Shown here piece after piece: positions 1 to 12,342 of a DNA stretch of 64,000 nucleotides. A model generated the notes under the pieces. It did not search any database. It saw only the letters and a program-made list of their open reading frames with translations, and was not told where the DNA came from. This DNA comes from Cellulomonas aerilata (GTDB lineage: Bacteria; Actinomycetota; Actinomycetes; Actinomycetales; Cellulomonadaceae), in assembly GCF_007991755.1 (NCBI RefSeq), contig NZ_BJYY01000014.1, positions 62,001-126,000 of the forward strand, read 5' to 3'. The position numbers were made by a program, and so were the translations under genes. How positions within the stretch are numbered: position 1 is the first letter of the stretch; each line of letters begins with the position of its first letter.

Positions 1-34
1 ACAGCGGCCGACCGGAGCCGACGCCGCGGCCGCC

Positions 35-187
35 TCAGGCCGCACCGAACCGGACCTCGGTCACCGTGTCGGGCTCCCGTACGCGCTCCCCCGCGATGAA
101 CCTCCACTTCGGCGGGCGCCGGCGCCGCGCTTCCTCGTCCCGGGAGGTGTGCCCCCCGAGTTTCCACCAGGTAACGCCGGCGGACAC
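35..187 (-). CDS. Small hypothetical protein, 50 aa
   Basis: An open frame of 50 codons read from a GTG start, with a GGAAGG ribosome-binding site eight bases upstream and a TGA stop at 35-37. The product is basic and tryptophan-rich: TWWKLGG at residues 6-12 and RRRRPPKWRF at residues 21-30, ending in an acidic/hydrophobic tail. I recognise no family and see no signal peptide or membrane segment. It is divergent from the purine permease with only 38 bases between the starts, so the promoters would overlap coding sequence. The good ribosome site and non-repetitive composition favour a real gene, but there is no homology support. Confidence 0.5.
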   Translation of the reverse strand: MSAGVTWWKLGGHTSRDEEARRRRPPKWRFIAGERVREPDTVTEVRFGAA

Positions 188-225
188 CCCCGCCACCTTC
201 CGACACCGTCTGGGACCATGCCGCC

Positions 226-1692
226 ATGGCGACCTCGACCCCCACCAAGCCGACGGCCCCCACCAGCGCCGTCGACCGCTACTTCAAGATCACCGAGCGC
301 GGCTCGAGCGTCGGCGCGGAGGTGCGCGGCGGCCTGGTGACGTTCTTCGCGATGAGCTACATCATCGTGCTGAACCCGCTGATCATCGGGACCGTGCCGG
401 ACGGCACCGGGCAGTTCCTCGGCGGCGGTACCGAGCCCAACCTGGGCATGGTCGCCGCGACGACCGCGCTCGTGGCCGGGGTCATGACGATCCTCATGGG
501 CGTGGTGGCCAACTTCCCGCTCGCGCTCGCCGCCGGGCTCGGCCTGAACGCCGTGGTCGCCTTCTCGATCGCCAGCCTGGACGGCGTGACCTGGGCCGAC
601 GCCATGGGCCTGGTGGTCCTGGAGGGCCTGATCATCCTGCTCCTGGTGCTGACCGGGTTCCGCGAGGCGGTCTTCCGTGCGGTCCCGGTCCAGCTCAAGA
701 CGGCGATCAGCGTCGGGATCGGCCTGTTCATCGCGCTGATCGGCCTGGTGGACGCCGGCTTCGTGTCCCAGGGCAACGGGACCCCGCTGCAGCTCGGGTC
801 GAACGGCTCGCTGGCCGGCTGGCCGATCCTGGTGTTCGTCGTCGGGCTGCTGCTGATGATCGTGCTGTTCACCCGCGGCGTGCGCGGGGCGATCCTCATC
901 TCGATCATCGCGGCCACCCTGCTGGCGGTGGTCCTGGAGGCGGTCGTCGGCATCGGCGGCCGCTCGGAGGACAACCCCACGGGCTGGAGCCTGGACGTCC
1001 CGGCCGTCCCGGACCAGCTCGTCGCGGCGCCGGACTTCTCGCTCCTGGGCAACTTCTCGCTGTTCGGCTCGATCGAGAAGATCGGTGTCGTCGCCGTCGT
1101 GCTGCTCGTGTTCTCGATCATGCTGGCCGACTTCTTCGACACGATGGGGACGATGGTCGCCATCGGCGGCGAGGCGGACCTGCTCGACGAGAAGGGAAAC
1201 CCGCCCCGCACGCGCCAGATCCTGGTCGTCGACTCCCTCGCGGCAGCGGCCGGCGGCGCGGGCAGCGTCTCGTCCAACACCAGCTACATCGAGTCCGCGA
1301 CCGGGGTCGGGGACGGCGCCCGGACGGGTCTGGCGTCGGTCGTCACCGGCATCGCGTTCCTGCTGGCCACGTTCCTGTCGCCGCTGGTGGCGATGGTGCC
1401 TTACGAGGCCGCGACGCCGGCGCTGGTGATGGTCGGGTTCCTCATGATGATGCAGGTCTCCGGCATCACCTGGAAGGACTACGAGATCGCCGTCCCGGCG
1501 TTCCTCACCATCGTCCTGATGCCGTTCACGTACTCGATCACCACCGGGATCGGTGCGGGCTTCATCGCCTTCGTCGTGCTGAAGGTCTCGGCCGGCAAGG
1601 TGCGCCAGGTCCATCCGCTGATGTGGCTGTCCGCCGCCCTCTTCGTCGTCTACTTCGCCCTCGGGCCCATCAGGACCCTGCTCGGCGTCTGA
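226..1692 (+). CDS. NCS2-family purine permease (AzgA-like)
   Basis: Polytopic inner-membrane transporter of 488 aa, expected to import a purine base such as hypoxanthine, guanine or adenine by proton symport. Hydrophobic segments run through most of the chain from about residue 35 to the end. Family-like motifs include LGLNAVVAFS near residue 105, DFFDTMGTM near residue 303 and NTSYIESATG near residue 350, the last matching the substrate-site segment of AzgA/GhxP proteins. The length is normal for the AzgA subgroup. The ATG at 226 lies six bases after a weak GACCAT -10-like box, so translation may be leaderless. The exact base transported is not readable. Confidence 0.88.
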   Translation: MATSTPTKPTAPTSAVDRYFKITERGSSVGAEVRGGLVTFFAMSYIIVLNPLIIGTVPDGTGQFLGGGTEPNLGMVAATTALVAGVMTILMGVVANFPLALAAGLGLNAVVAFSIASLDGVTWADAMGLVVLEGLIILLLVLTGFREAVFRAVPVQLKTAISVGIGLFIALIGLVDAGFVSQGNGTPLQLGSNGSLAGWPILVFVVGLLLMIVLFTRGVRGAILISIIAATLLAVVLEAVVGIGGRSEDNPTGWSLDVPAVPDQLVAAPDFSLLGNFSLFGSIEKIGVVAVVLLVFSIMLADFFDTMGTMVAIGGEADLLDEKGNPPRTRQILVVDSLAAAAGGAGSVSSNTSYIESATGVGDGARTGLASVVTGIAFLLATFLSPLVAMVPYEAATPALVMVGFLMMMQVSGITWKDYEIAVPAFLTIVLMPFTYSITTGIGAGFIAFVVLKVSAGKVRQVHPLMWLSAALFVVYFALGPIRTLLGV

Positions 1693-1696
1693 GCGG

Positions 1697-1720
1697 CGGC
1701 GGCCGGGCTCCTGGCCGCCG
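1697..1720 (+). terminator. Hairpin terminator after the purine permease
   Basis: Inverted repeat CGGCGGCC / GGCCGCCG (8-bp stem, 8-base loop) starting four bases after the permease stop. No T tract follows, as is usual in very high-GC actinobacteria. Confidence 0.45.
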
Positions 1721-1725
1721 GCGCC

Positions 1726-1731
1726 TAGACT
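1726..1731 (+). promoter_or_regulatory. Candidate -10 box for ugd
   Basis: TAGACT fits the actinobacterial TANNNT -10 pattern and lies 35 bases before the ugd start, directly after the upstream terminator hairpin. No convincing -35 is seen. Confidence 0.4.
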
Positions 1732-1766
1732 CGGGCTCTCAACCAGCGACACGTGGGGACCTCACC

Positions 1767-3080
1767 ATGCGCATCTCCGTCATCGGCTGCGGCTACCTCG
1801 GCGCGGTGCACGCCGCCGCCATGGCCCAGCTGGGTCACGACGTCGTGGGCGTCGACGTCGACCCGGCGAAGGTCGACGCCCTCTCGCACGCGCGTGCTCC
1901 GTTCTTCGAGCCCGGCCTGCCCGAGCTGCTGCGCGAGGCGGCCGACACCGGCCGCCTGCGGTTCACGACCGACATGGGCGAGATCGCCGGCGCCCAGGTG
2001 CACTTCATCTGCGTGGGCACCCCGCAGAAGCGCGGGGAGTTCGGCGCGGACCTGGCCTACGTGGACGCCGCGTTCGACGGCGTGATGGCCCACCTCGGGC
2101 CGGACGGCGTCGTCGTGGGCAAGTCCACCGTGCCGGTCGGCACCGCCGAGCGCCTGGCCCAGCGGCTGACGGACGCCGGCTCGACCGCGACGCTCGTGTG
2201 GAACCCCGAGTTCCTGCGTGAGGGCTTCGCCGTGCAGGACACGCTGCACCCGGACCGGCTGGTCTACGGGGTCCCGGCCGGCGAGGCGGGGGAGCGCGCG
2301 AAGGCCGCCCTCGACGAGGTGTACGCGACCCCGCTGAGCGAGGGCACCCCGCTCGTGGTGACCGACTACGCCACCGCCCAGCTGGTCAAGGTCGCGGCGA
2401 ACTCCTTCCTGGCGACCAAGATCTCCTTCATCAACGCCATGGCCGAGCTGTGCGAGGCCACCGGCGCCGACGTGACGAGCCTGGCGGACGCGATCGGGCA
2501 CGACGCGCGCATCGGGCGCCGGTTCCTCAACGCCGGTCTCGGCTTCGGTGGCGGCTGCCTGCCCAAGGACATCCGGGCCTTCATGGCCCGCGCCGGCGAG
2601 CTGGGCGTGGACCAGGCGCTGTCCTTCCTGCGCGAGGTCGACTCCATCAACATGCGCCGCCGGGTGCGCATGGTGGACCTGGCCCGCGAGGTCTGCGACG
2701 GCTCCATCGTGGGTCGCCGGGTCGCCGTCCTGGGTGCCTCCTTCAAGCCCGACAGCGACGACGTGCGCGACTCCCCGGCCCTGTCCGTCGCCGCGCAGAT
2801 GCAGCTGCAGGGCGCCCGCGTCGTGGTCACCGACCCGCAGGCGATCGACAACGCCCGCGCCAAGTGGCCGGACCTGTCCTTCGCCGAGACCGCGGAGGAG
2901 GCCGCCACGGACGCGGACGTCGTCCTGCTGGCCACGGAGTGGACCGAGTACCGCGAGCTCAACCCGGAGAAGCTGGCCACGGTCGTGCGCTCGCGCAACA
3001 TCGTCGACGGCCGCAACGTCCTGGACCCGGCCACCTGGCGTGCGGCGGGCTGGACCTACCGGGCCCTGGGGCGTCCCTGA
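1767..3080 (+). CDS. ugd: UDP-glucose 6-dehydrogenase
   Basis: Oxidises UDP-glucose to UDP-glucuronate with two NAD+, supplying precursors for envelope polysaccharides. The 437-residue chain begins with a Rossmann motif GCGYLG (residues 7-12). It has the NPEFLREG loop near residue 147, the catalytic cysteine in FGGGCLPKD at about residue 264, and a C-terminal UDP-binding domain containing GASFKPDSDDVRDSP. Length and motif order match the family. The ATG at 1767 is preceded by a GTGGGGA ribosome site. The next gene starts two bases after the stop, suggesting cotranscription. Confidence 0.95.
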   Translation: MRISVIGCGYLGAVHAAAMAQLGHDVVGVDVDPAKVDALSHARAPFFEPGLPELLREAADTGRLRFTTDMGEIAGAQVHFICVGTPQKRGEFGADLAYVDAAFDGVMAHLGPDGVVVGKSTVPVGTAERLAQRLTDAGSTATLVWNPEFLREGFAVQDTLHPDRLVYGVPAGEAGERAKAALDEVYATPLSEGTPLVVTDYATAQLVKVAANSFLATKISFINAMAELCEATGADVTSLADAIGHDARIGRRFLNAGLGFGGGCLPKDIRAFMARAGELGVDQALSFLREVDSINMRRRVRMVDLAREVCDGSIVGRRVAVLGASFKPDSDDVRDSPALSVAAQMQLQGARVVVTDPQAIDNARAKWPDLSFAETAEEAATDADVVLLATEWTEYRELNPEKLATVVRSRNIVDGRNVLDPATWRAAGWTYRALGRP

Positions 3081-3082
3081 CG

Positions 3083-3652
3083 GTGCGGCCGCGGCCGTCC
3101 CCGACCGAGGGCCAGGGACGCCGCGGCCGCACCGCGGCCGCGGCGTCGGTCGCCCTGCTCGCGCTGCTCACGGCCGGCTGCGGCGGGCCGGCACCCCGCG
3201 GCGGGTCGGCACCCGGCGGCGGGACTCCGCAGCCCGGCGTCTCGGCGGGGCCTGCTGCGCCCGCGGGCACCCTGAGCCCGGCCGACCCGGGCGCCTACGC
3301 GGCCGGGATCGTCGAGGAGACGAACCGCGTGCGGGCGGACGAGGGGCTGGCGGCGCTCACCGGGTCCGCGTGCGCGCAGGACGCCGCCCGGCCCCGCGCC
3401 GAGGCCCTGGTCGGCGCCGCCGGTCTCGAGCACGCCCCGATGGACGACGTCCTGACCCGGTGCGCCCCGCACACCACCGCGGCGGAGAACCTCAGCCGCG
3501 CTGCGGCGACCCCGGCGGAGGTCGTCGCCGCCTGGCTGGACTCCTACGGGCACCGCGAGAACGTCCTGGACCCGGCCCTGACCGACGTCGGGGTGACCTG
3601 CGTCAGGGACGACGACGCGATGCTCTGCGCGCAGATCTTCCTCGGGCCATGA
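3083..3652 (+). CDS. CAP/SCP-domain lipoprotein
   Basis: Predicted lipoprotein of 189 aa starting at GTG 3083, two bases after ugd. A hydrophobic signal ends in the lipobox LTAGC with Cys33 as the lipidation site. A Gly/Pro-rich linker follows to about residue 70, and then a compact CAP (cysteine-rich secretory protein) domain. Recognisable pieces are NRVRADEGLAAL, LEHAPM, AAENLSRA and YGHRENVLDP. Two or three extra cysteines in the domain may form disulfides. Bacterial CAP proteins sit in the envelope; their biochemical role is poorly defined. The last 50 bases overlap the convergent VanZ-like gene. Confidence 0.75.
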   Translation: MRPRPSPTEGQGRRGRTAAAASVALLALLTAGCGGPAPRGGSAPGGGTPQPGVSAGPAAPAGTLSPADPGAYAAGIVEETNRVRADEGLAALTGSACAQDAARPRAEALVGAAGLEHAPMDDVLTRCAPHTTAAENLSRAAATPAEVVAAWLDSYGHRENVLDPALTDVGVTCVRDDDAMLCAQIFLGP

Positions 3653-4148
3653 CCGCCAGGGCGAGCGCGACACCCAGCGCCGCGCCCGTCGTGTTGGCGG
3701 CGACGTCGGTCCAGGTCGCGAACCGCTCGGGGAGCAGCAGGTGCTGCGCCAGCTCGGCCGTGCCCGAGACGAGCGCCGGGCCCAGCACGCCCCACCACCA
3801 GCGGCGCCGGTCCATGCCGGTGATGAGCACGCCGAACGGGACGAACATCGCCACGTTCGCGCACCGCTCGAGGAAGGCGTAGTCGAACCACGGCGGCATG
3901 CCGAAGCCGTACAGCGTCGCGAACAGGGCCGTCAGCGGGGCCCGCGCCTCGGAGTCCACCGGCGTGGGCCAGCCCACGACGAGCCCGACCAGCACGGTGT
4001 AGAGGGCCAGGGCCGCGACCCACGGCAGCCGGCGTCGTGGGCGGGGCGCGGTGCGGGCCGAGGTCCGTCCGCGGCGCGTCGGGGCGCCGGGGGGAGCGTC
4101 CACCTTGTCCGGGCCCGCCAGGGTGCGGGTGGAGGGGGCGGAGGTCAC
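3603..4148 (-). CDS. VanZ-like membrane protein
   Basis: Membrane protein of 181 aa with a basic Pro/Arg-rich N-terminus (to about residue 40) and about four transmembrane segments. The VanZ-like signature is visible as NVAMFVPFGVLI followed by GTAELAQHL and TDVAANTTGAALG. Founding VanZ raises teicoplanin resistance, but most homologues have unknown envelope roles. The start is GTG: a TAGCCT -10 box at 4155-4160 is separated from it by exactly six bases, the geometry of a leaderless transcript. The 3' end overlaps the convergent CAP lipoprotein by 50 bases. Confidence 0.78.
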   Translation of the reverse strand: MTSAPSTRTLAGPDKVDAPPGAPTRRGRTSARTAPRPRRRLPWVAALALYTVLVGLVVGWPTPVDSEARAPLTALFATLYGFGMPPWFDYAFLERCANVAMFVPFGVLITGMDRRRWWWGVLGPALVSGTAELAQHLLLPERFATWTDVAANTTGAALGVALALAVMARGRSARRASRRRP

Positions 4149-4259
4149 CGGGCGAGGCTACGTGCCCGCGCGGCGTCACCCCGGGTCGGGGCGGGTGGAT
4201 TGCGCCGGACGGGCGGGTGAAATCGCCGACGACGGCGCCCCCCGGCCTCGCTCGGGCCC

Positions 4260-4301
4260 TTAGCGGAGGTCATTACTCGGGCTAACGACTACGCTGGAGG
4301 G
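4260..4301 (+). promoter_or_regulatory. MarR-gene promoter with candidate operator
   Basis: A TACGCT -10 box at 4290-4295 is followed by six bases and the GTG start, so the transcript is probably leaderless. Upstream, TTAGC (4260-4264) and GCTAA (4281-4285) form an inverted repeat that would place a dimeric repressor over the promoter. Autoregulation by the adjacent MarR protein is inferred. Confidence 0.45.
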
Positions 4302-4883
4302 GTGACCACCCGTGCGCCCGCCGACCACGCCTCGGCCCCGTCGCAGGTCCCCGGCACGCGCCCGAGGCTGACCGGCACCGGCACCAGCACCGGCGCCGGC
4401 ACCGTGACCGGCACCGCCGCTCTGGCCGGCGAGCGCGGTCCCGCGCCGGTGCCGGCGGCGCAGGCCCGCCCGTCCGTGCTGGCCGGCGAGCTGCGGGTGG
4501 CCATCGGCCGGTCCGCGCGGCGCATCCGCGCCGAGCGGGGCGAGGCGGACCTGTCCGAGGCGCAGTTCGGTGTGCTCGCCGCGCTGACCGCCGTCGGCCC
4601 GATGACCCCCGGGGCGCTGGCCGAGCGCGAGCACGTCAGGCCGCCGTCGATGACCCGGACGGTTAACTCGCTCGTCGAGCTCGGGCTGGTCGTCAAGACC
4701 GGCCACCCCACCGACGGGCGGCAGATCACGGTCGCCCTGACCTCCGCCGGGGAGGCCGAGGTGCGCGAGACCCGCCGCCGACGCGACGCCTGGCTGACCC
4801 GCCGGCTCGCGACGCTGACGTCCGACGAGCGCGTCCTGCTGGTGCGCGCCGCCGAGCTGCTGCGTCGCATCGCCGCCCAGTGA
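4302..4883 (+). CDS. MarR-family transcriptional regulator
   Basis: Winged-helix regulator of 193 aa, probably controlling the MFS exporter that starts 22 bases downstream. The first 55 residues are a Thr/Gly/Ala-rich low-complexity extension. The MarR fold begins around LAGELRVAIGRSARRI, with the recognition region PGALAEREHVRPPSMTRTVNSL and the wing DGRQITVALTSAGE. The GTG at 4302 is kept because it lies six bases after a TACGCT -10 box; a later GTG at the start of the conserved fold would also give a complete MarR domain. The ligand is unknown. Confidence 0.85.
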   Translation: MTTRAPADHASAPSQVPGTRPRLTGTGTSTGAGTVTGTAALAGERGPAPVPAAQARPSVLAGELRVAIGRSARRIRAERGEADLSEAQFGVLAALTAVGPMTPGALAEREHVRPPSMTRTVNSLVELGLVVKTGHPTDGRQITVALTSAGEAEVRETRRRRDAWLTRRLATLTSDERVLLVRAAELLRRIAAQ

Positions 4884-4905
4884 CCGACCCCGTGAGGCAG
4901 ACCCG

Positions 4906-6261
4906 GTGAGCCCGACGTTCACGTCCCTGCGCTACCCCAACTACCGCCTGTGGTTCGCCGGCGGGCTCGTCGCGAACATCGGCACCTGGATGCAGCGCGT
5001 CGCCCAGGACTGGCTGGTGCTGACCGTCCTGACCGACGAGTCCGGCGTCGCGGTCGGCACGGTCACCGCGCTGCAGTTCCTCCCGGTGCTGCTGCTGTCG
5101 GTGTGGGCGGGGGTGCTGGCGGACCGGATGAACCGCCGCGTGCTGCTGATGGTCACGCAGCTGGCGCAGGCCGTGCTGGCCCTGGGGCTCGGCGCGCTCG
5201 TCCTGCTCGGCCACGTCGAGCTGTGGCACGTCTACGTGTTCGCCGCGCTGCTCGGCGTGGTCGCCGCGGTGGACGGCCCGGTGCGGCAGACCTTCGTCGC
5301 GGAGCTCGTCCCGCCGGACAAGCTCTCCAACGCGGTGGGCCTGAACAGCACGTCCTTCAACGCCGCGCGGCTGATCGGGCCGGGCCTGGCGGGGCTCGCG
5401 ATCGCGTGGATCGGCACCGGCTGGGTGTTCGTCGCCAACGGCGTGTCCTTCGTCGCCACCATCGTGGCGCTGATGCGGATGCGGACCGCGGACCTGCACC
5501 CGATGCCGTCCGCCAAGCGCCACGAGAAGGGCCAGATCCGGGCGGGCTGGCAGTACGTGCGCGGCCGCAGCGACATCGTCGTCATCATGGTCGTCGTGGG
5601 TGTGGTCTCCACGTTCGGGCTGAACTTCCAGCTCACCAGCGCGCTGATGGCGCGGACGGAGTTCGGCAAGGGCGCCGGGGAGTACGGGGTCCTGGGGTCC
5701 ATCCTGGCGATCGGGTCCCTGACCGGGGCGCTGCTCGCGGCGCGCCGCGAGCGTCCCCGGGTGCGCCTGGTCATCGGCGCCGCCTTCGGCTTCGGGATCG
5801 CGACCGGCGTCATGGCGCTCATGCCGACGTACCCGTCGTTCGCGATCGCGTGCATCCCGGTCGGCCTCGCGTCGCTGACCATGATGACCGCGGCGAACTC
5901 CACCATCCAGATGAGCACGGACCCGGCGATGCGGGGCCGGGTCATGGCGATCTACATGATGGTCTTCCTCGGTGCCACCCCGATCGGGTCCCCGGTCATC
6001 GGGTGGATCGGGGAGGAGTACGGCGCCCGCTGGGCGATCGGCATCGGCTCGATCAGTGCGCTGCTCGTCGCGACCGGCGCGGCGCTGTGGGCCATCCGCA
6101 GCTGGCACCTGGAGGTCCGGTACCGCGTCCTGCACCGCCCGCACCTGGAGGTCACCTACCCCGACGTCCCGGTCCGGGCCCAGCCGGAGGGGGAGGCGCG
6201 CGACCAGGCGTCGCGGACGATGGCGGACCAGGAGGCGCGGGACTCCAGCAGCGCCGCCTGA
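4906..6261 (+). CDS. MFS transporter (EntS/MFS_3-like exporter)
   Basis: Major facilitator of 451 aa starting at GTG 4906. It opens with FTSLRYPNYRLWFAGGLVANIGTW-type sequence characteristic of the EntS/MFS_3 group and has about 12 hydrophobic segments. The loop LADRMNRR after helix 2 matches the conserved inter-helix motif. The last 50 residues are a hydrophilic cytoplasmic tail. Coupling to a MarR regulator suggests efflux of a drug, siderophore or metabolite, with MarR responding to the substrate. The substrate itself cannot be inferred. Confidence 0.85.
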   Translation: MSPTFTSLRYPNYRLWFAGGLVANIGTWMQRVAQDWLVLTVLTDESGVAVGTVTALQFLPVLLLSVWAGVLADRMNRRVLLMVTQLAQAVLALGLGALVLLGHVELWHVYVFAALLGVVAAVDGPVRQTFVAELVPPDKLSNAVGLNSTSFNAARLIGPGLAGLAIAWIGTGWVFVANGVSFVATIVALMRMRTADLHPMPSAKRHEKGQIRAGWQYVRGRSDIVVIMVVVGVVSTFGLNFQLTSALMARTEFGKGAGEYGVLGSILAIGSLTGALLAARRERPRVRLVIGAAFGFGIATGVMALMPTYPSFAIACIPVGLASLTMMTAANSTIQMSTDPAMRGRVMAIYMMVFLGATPIGSPVIGWIGEEYGARWAIGIGSISALLVATGAALWAIRSWHLEVRYRVLHRPHLEVTYPDVPVRAQPEGEARDQASRTMADQEARDSSSAA

Positions 6262-6303
6262 GCGCCGGACGGCTCCCCGTGCCCGGTATGTCACGATCTA
6301 TCC

Positions 6304-8115
6304 ATGGCACAGGCGACGACTCCGGGCGCGGACTTCCGCGCGACCTGGGTCGAGGAGCCCCGCCCGTGGTGGCGCCGTCCCGTGGTCCTCACCCTCGTCG
6401 GGCTCGCCCTCCTGCTGCTCGTCGTGGGGACGTGGATGGGGGTGCGCGCCTACCAGGCCGCGAGCGCGCTGCGGTCCGTCGCGGACACCGTCGGCAGCGT
6501 CCGGTCCGCCCTGGGCTCCGGCGACACCTCCGGCCTGGCCGGGCCGGCGCAGCAGATCGAGCGTGACGCCGCCCGCGCGGTCGCGGCCACCTCCGACCCC
6601 GTGTGGGGCATCGCCCAGCGCCTCCCGGTGATCGGGGCGGACGCCCAGGCGGTGCGCACCGTCGCGCTCGCCGTGGACGGCCTGGCGGTCGGCGTGGTCA
6701 CCCCGCTGGCCCGCGTCGCCGAGGGGCTGGACGCGGAGGCCCTGCGTCCGGTCGACGGGCGCATCGACACCGAGCCGCTGGCCGCCGCGGCCCCCGTCCT
6801 GGGCACCGCGGCCGAGGCCGCCGGGCGGGCCCAGCGCGCCGTCGCCGAGCTCGACCCGGACCGGCTGCACGGACCGCTCCCCGGGCCGGTCGCCGAGCTG
6901 CAGGAGCAACTGACGAGCGCGACCACGACGCTGACCCAGGCCGAGCGGCTGGCGGTCCTGCTGCCGCCGATGCTCGGCGCGGAGCAGCCGCGCAACTACC
7001 TCGTCCTGTTCCTCAACTCCGGGGAGCTGCGCGCGCAGGGCGGCATCGTGGGCGCCGTGGCGGTGATCAGCGTCGACGACGGCCGGCTGCGGCTGGTCCA
7101 GCAGGCCGCCAACCCGGAGATCACCTCCTTCGACGACCCGGTGCTGCCGCTCACCGACCCCGAGCGCGCCCTGGCGACGGACCTGCCGGGCGAGCACCTG
7201 GAGGACGTCGTGCTCCTGCCGGACGCGCCGCGCTCCGGGCAGCTCGCGGCCGAGATGTGGCGCAGGATCACCGGCCAGACGGTCGACGGGGTGCTCGCGA
7301 TCGACCCCGTCGCGCTGTCCTACGTGATGCGCGCGACCGGGCCGCTCGCGCACCCCAACGGCGTGCTGCTCGACCCCGACACGCTCGTGCAGACGCTGCT
7401 GTTCGACGCCTACGAGGACCAGAGCGACCCGCGCGAGTCCGACGAGTTCTTCGCCAGCGCCGCGGCCACCGCGTTCGACGCGCTCGCCGCGGGACAGGGC
7501 GACCCGGCGACGCTGCTCGCCGGCGTGGAGCAGGGCGTGGCCGAGCGACGGCTGTCGGTGTGGTCGGCGCACCAGGACGAGCAGGAGAGGATCCGCGGCA
7601 CGGGGGTCGACGGCGCGCTGCTCACCGGTGGGCACGACGAGGCGGTCGGCGTCTTCATCGACAACGCGTCGGGGTGGAAGACCGACACCTTCCTGCGCAG
7701 CACCACCAGCCTGGACTCGGCGACGTGCGAGGACGGCCGGGTCACCATGCGGGTCCGGCTCAACCTGACGTCCACGCTGCCCGCCGACTCCAGCGGTCTG
7801 CCGCCCTACGTCGTCGGGGACGAGAGCACCGGGGTGCCCATCGGGTCCATGCGCATGCGGGTGTCGGTGTACTCGCCGGTGGACGGCACGATCGACCAGA
7901 TCCAGCGCGGGGACTCCTTCCTCGGCGCGCCGGGCGCCACGATCGCCGGCCGGCAGGCCCAGGTGCTGTCCACGATGCTCGGGCCCGGCGAGACGATCAG
8001 CTACGTGTTCACGGTCACCGCGCCGGACCGGGGTGCCGAGATCCCGCTGTGGACGACGCCGACGACCTCGTCCCCCGGCCTCACCACGGCCACCGCGGAC
8101 TGCGCCGGTCGCTGA
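6304..8115 (+). CDS. DUF4012 membrane-anchored protein
   Basis: A 603-residue protein with one N-terminal transmembrane helix (about residues 20-42) and a large extracytoplasmic region. The segment around NYLVLFLNSGELRAQGGIVG (residues 230-255) and VDGVLAIDPVALSYVM (residues 325-340) is typical of DUF4012, a family found near actinobacterial envelope and polysaccharide genes but without a defined biochemical role. A coiled or helical stretch lies between residues 50 and 220. The ATG is preceded at six bases by CACGAT, a weak -10-like box. It is transcribed alone, with 65 bases to the next start. Confidence 0.82.
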   Translation: MAQATTPGADFRATWVEEPRPWWRRPVVLTLVGLALLLLVVGTWMGVRAYQAASALRSVADTVGSVRSALGSGDTSGLAGPAQQIERDAARAVAATSDPVWGIAQRLPVIGADAQAVRTVALAVDGLAVGVVTPLARVAEGLDAEALRPVDGRIDTEPLAAAAPVLGTAAEAAGRAQRAVAELDPDRLHGPLPGPVAELQEQLTSATTTLTQAERLAVLLPPMLGAEQPRNYLVLFLNSGELRAQGGIVGAVAVISVDDGRLRLVQQAANPEITSFDDPVLPLTDPERALATDLPGEHLEDVVLLPDAPRSGQLAAEMWRRITGQTVDGVLAIDPVALSYVMRATGPLAHPNGVLLDPDTLVQTLLFDAYEDQSDPRESDEFFASAAATAFDALAAGQGDPATLLAGVEQGVAERRLSVWSAHQDEQERIRGTGVDGALLTGGHDEAVGVFIDNASGWKTDTFLRSTTSLDSATCEDGRVTMRVRLNLTSTLPADSSGLPPYVVGDESTGVPIGSMRMRVSVYSPVDGTIDQIQRGDSFLGAPGATIAGRQAQVLSTMLGPGETISYVFTVTAPDRGAEIPLWTTPTTSSPGLTTATADCAGR

Positions 8116-8180
8116 CCTGGGGCGACAGGTTCACCCGCGCCGGTCGCCCGACCGCTCGGCCCACGTGCCACACTGGCCAC

Positions 8181-8810
8181 ATGTCCGAAAAGTCTGACCC
8201 GGGGGTCCCGATGCGCCGCGCTCTGACCGTTCTCGCCTCTGCCGCCGTGGCCGTGGCCGGGCTCGCCGGCCCCGCGGCCGCCGCGACGCTCCCGCTCTGC
8301 ACGCCCAACGACCGGTACATCCCCGGTGGCACCTGCGAGGTCCGCGTGACCCCGGAGTGCAACGAGGGCGCACCGGTCCTGGACTACGTCGTCGCGCCCG
8401 GCGCCGTCGGTGGAGCGGCGACCGTCGACGTCACGTGGACGAACCTGCCCGGCGCCGACCTCGTCCTGGCCGACCAGCCGCTGACCGTGGACAACCAGGC
8501 GTGGCCCGCGGGGGCGGACGGCGAGGTGACGCTCGTCTTCGCGACCGCCCCGGAGGCGACCCGCGTCAACGTGACCGTCCCCGAGGCGTGCGCGTCCAGC
8601 CTCGTCCTCGCGTCCCGTGAGACCCCGCGCTCGGCCGCCGCCGGCTCGGGCGCCGCAGCCGCCGCGGCGGACAGCGTCCGCTCGCAGTCGTCCTCCGGTG
8701 TGCTCGCCGCGACCGGGTCCGCCGTCCTGCCGCTCGCCCTGGGTGGCGGCGCGCTGGTCCTCGGCGGCACCGCGCTGCTGCTCGCCCGCCGGGCCCGCCA
8801 GCGCGTCTGA
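8181..8810 (+). CDS. LAXTG-type cell-wall surface protein
   Basis: Secreted protein of 209 aa, predicted to be covalently attached to peptidoglycan. A signal peptide ends near AGPAAAA, an extracellular domain with four cysteines follows, then an Ala/Ser-rich spacer. The C-terminus is a sorting signal: LAATG near residue 176, a hydrophobic helix, and the positive tail RRARQR. LAXTG motifs are used by class E sortases in actinobacteria; no sortase gene is in this window. The start could instead be ATG 8211, which has a G-rich stretch upstream; 8181 follows CACACT by six bases, fitting leaderless initiation. Confidence 0.72.
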   Translation: MSEKSDPGVPMRRALTVLASAAVAVAGLAGPAAAATLPLCTPNDRYIPGGTCEVRVTPECNEGAPVLDYVVAPGAVGGAATVDVTWTNLPGADLVLADQPLTVDNQAWPAGADGEVTLVFATAPEATRVNVTVPEACASSLVLASRETPRSAAAGSGAAAAAADSVRSQSSSGVLAATGSAVLPLALGGGALVLGGTALLLARRARQRV

Positions 8811-8834
8811 CCCACCGCGGCCACCGGCCGCACC

Positions 8835-8875
8835 CGACGAAGGGCCACGCGCACACCGCGCGTGGCCCTTCGTCG
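8835..8875 (+). terminator. Strong bidirectional hairpin terminator
   Basis: Perfect 18-bp inverted repeat beginning CGACGAAGGGCCACG with a five-base loop ACACC, between the surface-protein gene and the convergent serC. The arm shares CGACGAAGGGCC with the hairpin at 12343-12389. Confidence 0.85.
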
Positions 8876-8939
8876 TGCCGGGGCCGTGCCCCCCGGCCCC
8901 TGCCGGTCGTCCGCGGGAGCAGGTGCGGGCCCCGTGGTC

Positions 8940-12328
<3,389 letters not shown>

Positions 12329-12342
12329 CCGCTCCGCACCAC

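Noticed and set aside
61-1752. Long minus-strand open frame across the purine permease
   Set aside because: Its product is Arg/Asp/His/Gln-rich low-complexity sequence typical of antisense frames in very high-GC DNA; the plus-strand permease has clear family motifs.
4209-4922. Minus-strand frames antisense to the MarR gene
   Set aside because: They lack domain signatures, while the plus strand has a full MarR fold and promoter.
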